DNA of 64,000 bases from Pegea sp. RAD2-039. Taxonomy: Eukaryota > Chordata > Thaliacea > Salpida > Salpidae. The notes under the pieces are model-generated. The model ran no database searches, was not told the DNA's origin, and saw only the letters and a list, made by a program, of their open reading frames with translations. Position 1 is the stretch's first letter, and each line of letters starts with the position of its first letter. The stretch covers positions 97,001-161,000 of the forward strand of contig JAQGEQ010000202.1 in assembly GCA_034620365.1 (NCBI GenBank), in the 5' to 3' direction. The position numbers and the translations under genes are program-made. This document shows, one piece after another, positions 58,073 to 64,000 of this stretch.

Positions 58073-60990
58073 TGCTTTTAAGATTATACAAAAAAATCTC
58101 ACCCTAAAGTTCAATTTGTTTTCTTAAAAAATCTTAATTTACTTTTAAAGAAACTAATGATACAAATGACTGCTAAAATGATTTCAAATACAAAGATTTC
58201 TATAAACTAAAAAAATTTAATAAATTATTTATCAATATAAGCAAACAGCAGTATCATTACATGGTTTGCTTGAATTTAAAATGATTTATTCACTTTATAT
58301 CAATAATACCATCATAAAAACTGCTCTAATAAACAAAATAGTCACTAAAAAAAAATTTTCAATAAAATGTAAACAGATTTATTTATTCATAACTATAAAT
58401 CTCAAAATACAAAAAAGGATGTAGGAAAATCATCCTGAAATTTGTTCTATATTTATGACATACATAATAAAATAAATTTGGAAGTTGAACTCAATATATA
58501 GAACTCAATATTGGTGCTGACAATAGCGTTTGTTATCAATGTATTGTAGTAACTAAAAAGTAAACAAAATGACTAATTAAAAATATGTCCGTCAACAGAA
58601 AGTACAAAGCTGATCAAATATTATTTTAAAAGTTTCTTATAAAGCTAAAATTTAATTAGATTTAATTCAAAACTTAACATTTTTGTTAAGAAATAGACAT
58701 ACCAGTTTGTTTTTGGAGTTTGTTCTTAGAATAATTTTGGAAAAAATTGAGGTTACAAAAAAAAAGAGTTGAAGTTACAAAGCAGTCAATCTCTGCCGGG
58801 CAACATCTAATATATATTAAAAATTTATAGTTAATCAGAAAATTCTTTTTTGCATTTAATCATAATAATAAAATCTCCCCTATAAGACTTGGCCCTAACT
58901 GAAATGATATTTCTATAAATGGTTACTCTAATAGTTCAATTTCTCTTATAATAAAATCGTATTGTTCTCTTTATTGAATATAATACAGTTTCTAATCCTT
59001 CGGAATCAACTTCTAGTTTCTAGATTTTCTTATAACTGACTATTATCATTCATTCTCCAAACATAAGCTTATTATATTTGAATTAAAATCACTTATAAAT
59101 GTCACTGACTTTTTGATTAAGTTAATTTAAGCTAAATAAACTAATTGGGGGCTTTGAATAGTTTGATCAGTAAATTTTTGGAAGTTATCAATTAGAATTG
59201 ATTCAGTTAACTTATATTTCTTTTAATCTTAATTTACTAAAATGTAATTTCAGCTTCGTTGACGTTTTATTTTTCTCACTTTTTATAAAGTGCTGATGTA
59301 GACTAAAATCAACTCAAATAAGAAATTCATCTCTTTCTACACTTTGAAATGATTCTTTAGTAAAATGATAGCAATAAGAGCTAATACTTAAGGCAGTTTT
59401 ATAATTTCTTGAAAGTTAGTAGCTGTAGAAGAAAATGAATAGCAAATTAGCAATTACAAAAATTTAGTGATTAAGAAATTAGCTATTTTACCGTTGATTG
59501 CAAACAATAATAAAAACCTTCTTTAGTTTCATCAAAAATTATATTTTTGTATGAGTTAAGTTTTACTTCTAAGAATAGAAACAACTTTTTGAGACAGATT
59601 TTGTTATCTAGATAAGAACTAAGTGAAGTTTAAAGCCTTGATTTGATGGACGCTCACTATTTTGTAGGTTTGTTTTTATCTTTATAGATATTTGAAAATA
59701 GTAAATTTAAGATCTAACAATCTAATTTTGTTTTCTTAAAAAGAGATCTTTGAATATTAGCTGTAGCTTTATTAACTTTTTTTTAGCTTATATCGTTATT
59801 AGCTATTTGAAAATTATAAACCCAAAAAGACCCTTAGCATTTACAAGGTATACATCAAGTGCGTACTTGCACGAATTTTGCTTTTTAATCAGCATTTGAA
59901 CAGCTGTTTTATGAAAAAATATTTCAAGTACTAAATTTTATGTTTATTACAAGTTTCTTATTTGTGTATTTAAAGTTTTAATAATACATTTGAAAAATAT
60001 ATTTAAAGAATGTTTTTAATATGTTAACACAGCTTGTAGTATTTGTGTAGGTTTTTATAATAAATAATAATTTGTTTTCAGTGTTTTTAATCAGTTTAAA
60101 TTAATAATTGCGCTTGAAAAATATTTGTGACTTTTTTTACATTTTATTATTCATTATTGACTGTCTAAACCAAAAAGTTCAATTTCAAATTGTTTCTTGA
60201 AAGCATAAATTGTTATAATAAGGAAGAAACAAAAAAAGTTTTTCTGAGCAGCACAATAACCAGTTTTGTCAAAAGTTTTTGTTTTTTTACTTTACTTTTG
60301 TTTATTTGTTTTTAATTATATAAATTTTAAATTTTTTCACTTTTATTTATCTACAGGAGCTTCTGCAATGATTTACTTTAATAGATTTCAACATTTTGTT
60401 GCAAATTTTTTATCTAAATTATAATTTTATTTTTATTATTTTTTGGACAAAATTAAAGTCTTTAAAAAAATTGAGAAAAATTTTGATTCACATTTTTGTA
60501 AAATTTGATAACATCCGTTAAAATAACCGAAAGTCCTCTCAAGACTACCTTAATTCAAAACTCTAAGGATCTTTTCAAAGTGATCTTCCTTAAAATTTTG
60601 TCACTAAATTTTGAAGATGAAAAAATAATTGAACAATTATTGAAAACTGAAAAGAATATCTGAATAAAATATTCAATATTTACTCAAAAAAAAAAATTTT
60701 CTTATTTAAATAAAACCTTAATTTTATTGAAATAAGTTTTTTGGTTGAGTTTTTATCAATTACTTTCCTGATTATCAGCAGAATATTTGTTGATTCAATT
60801 CGACTCCGATATTTTAGAATTGTAATTTGATGATGAATCATTATTTGAAACGTTAGAAACAAATCAGTTTAATTGAAAGAAAATTTTTAATGATGTCATT
60901 TACTCACAGGTTTTATTTTCACTTTCACCAAATTATATTTAGAAAAATAAATTTTCATGAAAAAAAATAATTTCTCAATTATACTACGCG
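58073..60990. other. AT-rich intergenic stretch, nothing recognised
   Basis: Nearly 3 kb of A/T-rich sequence between the phosphatase and the ETS gene. No open frame or repeat is supported. It is free of the TGACGTCA octamer, in sharp contrast to the sequence from 60996 onward. Confidence 0.5.
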
Positions 60991-60995
60991 TTTTG

Positions 60996-63900
60996 TGACG
61001 TCATCTATTCGATTCTCTTTGCGCTTTCTGTCTCTTCTTTCTCTTCGAAATTCCGGAAGCCTGTGTGCAAGTAATGACGTCACAAAGCAATGTTTCCTGT
61101 ATGCTAGTGTTTAACTTATGGTCAGAAGCAATAGAGCTTGCAGAAGAGTCTGTTCCTTTAAAGGAAACTTTTGATGACTTTTTTTTTCGATTTTTTTGCA
61201 GCTTTAAGAAAAAAATAAAAATTTTGTGATTAATAATCAAGTCACGTGATTGATCCTGAAGATGTCACTGACAGAAATTTCAATCAAACAAGAACCACCA
61301 GCACTTCAAGATGACGCTATTGAAGGTCTTATTCTAAAATATTTATTCAAATTTTTTTATTTTTTTTATTTTTTTTTTAATCACAGTATTTTGTTGATTA
61401 AACAAAATCGATAGAAGTTTCTAGATAGTCGAGATATATCTTTTATGACGTCATGTTTGATTAAAGCTACAAATGTAGAAATAATTAGCAGAAAATTTTT
61501 AAAAACTTTTTCAAATTGCGGAACAATTTTTGAGGAAATTTTTATTTGAAAATTTTCTTTAAAATTTCCTGATTTTGTGGAAATTTGGTGAAAAATAATT
61601 ATTTGTAAAATAAAAAAAAAAGATTTGATTTTTTCGAGTAATTATCAATAAAAACTTTCACACAAAAATATCTTCAAAAGTTTAGAAGTAAAATATTTGC
61701 AAAAAAAAATATTAATTTTTTTGAGTAACTTTAAATAAATTATAAATTTTGAAACTAATTTTTTTGTTGTTTATTTTTTAATTAGTAAATAAATAATGTT
61801 TGTCAGAAAATATTTCAACAGATTTGCTAAATGCAAATATATTTTATTTACAAATGAGTAATTCAACGAGAATAATTAGTAATTGATAAAAATACAATTT
61901 TACTACAAGGATATAAACAAAAAAGTATTTTTACTCACAATCAAAATAATGAAAAAATATGTTTTTAATCGCAATTTAATTAAAGATTTTAAGATTAAAA
62001 TTTGATAATTTATTATTTTGACATTTTACTAATTTGATAATTTTCCCAATTTGCTTTTTTATTAACTTTTGTAACTCATATACTAACTTCAATTTGTATC
62101 GTACTTGTCACATAACTTATCTGACACGCTTCCGGTATGACGTCATTACATGAACAAGCGGGCTAATGTGTTTGTGACGTCACCATATTTTTAAATTACT
62201 CAAAGATGTAAACTTGACAGAAGATAAAGAAGCAAAGAATAAATTAGAAAACCAATTTGCAATTTCGTCAAACATGGTGGGCGAACTGACCAATGGCAAC
62301 CGGCAGATTCAACTCTGGCATTTTATTCTTGAACTCCTTCAGAACAAAGACTTTTGTGACATCATCGACTGGGAAGGGTGTAAAGGGGAATTCGTGATAA
62401 AAGTAAGTGAAGCGACAACGCGCGTTCAAGCTGATGACGTCACGTTTTAGGAGCCAAGTGAGGTGGCGCGTTTGTGGGGGATTCGGAAACGAAAGCCGAC
62501 GATGAATTACGAGAAATTGAGTCGTGCGTTGAGGTAAGAATCGCGTTTGTGACGTCATCGATTAAAGATGTTATGACGTAGGTACTATTATGATAAAGGA
62601 ATTTTGAATAAAACAAAAGGAAAGAAATATGCTTATCAGTTTAACGCGCGCGCTCTTAACATCCTCTTCAAATCAAAGATCTTCTCGAAAGGTGAGTCAT
62701 CTATTCCGTCATCTTCTCTAATCTTGATCTTCATCTTTTAGATGAATCTTCTTCATCGCCGCTTGTGACGCGCACCCATTCGATGACGTATCCTTTCGAT
62801 GAACAACATAAATCAGCCTTTCGACTTGTCGCGTCATCGACACGATCATCAACTGATGACGTCATCAAATCGCCCAAGGTGGAAGTTAAAAAAGAAGAGA
62901 GACGAAATGAAAAGAAGAACAGAAAGGTGAAACGCGCGTAATGACGTCATCAAGTCTGAATTGTTGCTTGGCAACAGAACTTCGATTTTTCGATAAACAA
63001 TTTCGACCAACGAATAACAAATGGTGGACGAAAAGGGCTGATGACGTCAGCGACGACGCGATTATTGTATCCAGGTAACTGTTAGCAACGGACGATTCTC
63101 CAAACGACCTTTAACTTGCAACAGGTCTCTCGACTACTCGACGATTCTACAACAATCGCATGATGACGTCACAACAGCGATTACGTGACTTACAACTTCC
63201 GGTCGAAGGCAAGCGCTTCAGTTTCCGTTCGGATGAGATTCAGGTGCTGATAACGTAAACAAATGACGTCATCTTGTCGTCATGTGACCTTTCAGGCGTA
63301 TGCAACGGAGAATCGACGAAAAAAAGAAGCAAGTCGTCATCTTTTTCCAGCGGATGTGACGTCATCACGCGAAATACAAATGGTGGAGTTGAGACGCCCG
63401 AAGCCAAATGAGATGAAGTTCTTCTTTTCAGGTGATTCCCCTTCCAACAAATTCAAATCAGACTTTAATCTTTTGTTGATCTTAGGGGCTTCTGAGAACG
63501 CGAGAAACTTTATCGAGCTTCATCGTCCTGATCCTTGTCATCTCCTACAAAGTCAGTTCGTCTTCGACATCTCACGCGTCGATGACGTCATTCTTGTTAC
63601 AGATGACACAAAACACAAATCGCTGGAGAGCCTAGCAACGGATTCAAGTGAACAGATCTTCCCGCTTAATCTCAGCTGTTCCGCGAAAAGTCTGCTGCTT
63701 AAGATTGTCGAGTCCCAAAGTGATGTAGCTCCTCTTTCAGATCTTGATCACCAGCACGACGCCTCAATGACGTCACGCTTACGTCATCACTCACCGTCGA
63801 TGTTGTCGCCGTTTCGAAATTTACGTCTCACCGACGCACCTGCAAGTCCGCGCCGGAAGCGATTAGGGAATTCCCCAGAGAAGAAACGCGAGAACTTCGA

Positions 63901-64000
63901 ATCACCGTCAAAGAAGCTTCGCGCTGAAAAGCTTCCCGTCAAATTGCGATTGAAGAAACTTTCACCTTTTCAAACTACGCGTCGCGTGGTTATGACGTCA
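60996..64000. repeat. TGACGTCA island 3 (ETV3-like gene)
   Basis: Sixteen exact copies start at 60996, 61075, 61446, 62138, 62175, 62435, 62550, 62857, 62942, 63042, 63164, 63264, 63357, 63583, 63768 and 63993. The preferred flanks make GATGACGTCATC. Seven copies lie in introns and seven in exons of one gene, and two upstream of its start codon. The boundary with octamer-free AT-rich sequence at about 60990 is abrupt. Confidence 0.88.
61262..64000 (+). CDS. ETV3/ERF-like ETS transcription factor, 10 exons seen, runs off the right edge
   Basis: Exons are 61262-61325, 62206-62402, 62451-62533, 62582-62691, 62742-62926, 62978-63074, 63125-63243, 63296-63431, 63486-63551 and 63603 onward. All nine introns are GT-AG and all phases agree. 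Eight are 48-54 bp. The first 485 residues are visible. The N-terminus has a SUMO-site-like IKQEPP. The ETS domain (about 50-140) reads RQIQLWHFILELLQN, EFVIKEPSEVARLWGIRKRKP and MNYEKLSRALRYYYDKGIL, then KTKGKKYAYQFN. The QIQLWHFILELLQ and HKTKGK-type signature favours ETV3/ERF over ETS1, ELK or GABP. DNA-contacting Arg residues in SRALRYYY are present. ERF and ETV3 repress growth genes under MAPK control; that role here is inference. The long C-terminal region is Ser/Lys-rich with SP sites (SPSKKLR). The stop codon is not reached. Confidence 0.88.

Noticed and set aside
61001-61240. Leftward coding frame of 79 codons divergent from the ETS gene
   Set aside because: It starts with TTG, has no recognisable domain, and overlaps the likely 5' UTR of the ETV3-like gene. 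The octamers at 60996 and 61075 inflate its coding look.
62937-62942. Stop codon ending the ETS protein at 62941
   Set aside because: A donor (AAG|GTGAAA) precedes the stop, and five further exons continue in matching phase to the window edge, so the stop lies in an intron.
1-64000. Bacterial features: operons, Shine-Dalgarno sites, CRISPR arrays, IS elements
   Set aside because: The window is intron-bearing animal DNA, and no array of spaced identical repeats or transposase was found.

Overview
The window is a eukaryotic, almost certainly animal, nuclear chromosome segment. It is very AT-rich, genes are split by GT-AG introns, and several proteins are typical of ciliated metazoans: FUZ, an ALMS-motif protein, GTP cyclohydrolase feedback regulator, lysosomal alpha-mannosidase, an ETV3/ERF-type ETS factor and TMEM65. 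Many introns are only about 45-65 bp, which points to a compact invertebrate or early-branching animal genome. I cannot name the phylum from this sequence alone.

Layout. 0.8-9.1 kb: three diverged, intronless kinase genes of CHK2/RAD53 type (degenerate FHA-like N-terminus plus kinase domain), one of them a likely pseudokinase. 9.5-15.2 kb: an inverted duplication of about 570 bp. Its right arm is the first two exons of a seven-exon TMEM65 gene; its left arm is a truncated copy. An eight-exon HSD11B1-like short-chain dehydrogenase lies between the arms. 15.5-21.1 kb: an aldo/keto reductase and TYW1 (wybutosine synthesis). 23.3-28.3 kb: a lysine-rich gene of unknown function and a frameshifted relative of it. 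31-35.6 kb: a small PPxY membrane protein and FUZ. 36.1-36.5 kb: a tRNA-derived SINE. 37.7-39.0 kb: COP9 signalosome subunit 3. 41.9-47.6 kb: lysosomal alpha-mannosidase and an ALMS-motif protein. 49.8-54.5 kb: an unknown basic protein, MPP10 (U3 snoRNP) and two adjacent GFRP-family genes. 56.7-58.1 kb: a DUSP14-like phosphatase. 61.3 kb to the right edge: an ETV3/ERF-like ETS factor that runs off the window.

Most genes are unrelated housekeeping or developmental functions. The exceptions are two local families: the CHK2-like kinases and the GFRP pair.

The most unusual signal is not a gene. The palindrome TGACGTCA occurs about 36 times by hand count, where roughly one is expected. Nearly all copies fall in three CpG-rich islands at 32.7-34.4, 42.1-44.3 and 61.0-64.0 kb. 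Copies lie in introns and in exons alike, so ordinary promoter cAMP-response elements do not explain them.

Exon joins were worked out by eye from splice signals, reading frame and resemblance to known families. Where a start codon is given, it is the first plausible ATG rather than the longest open frame.
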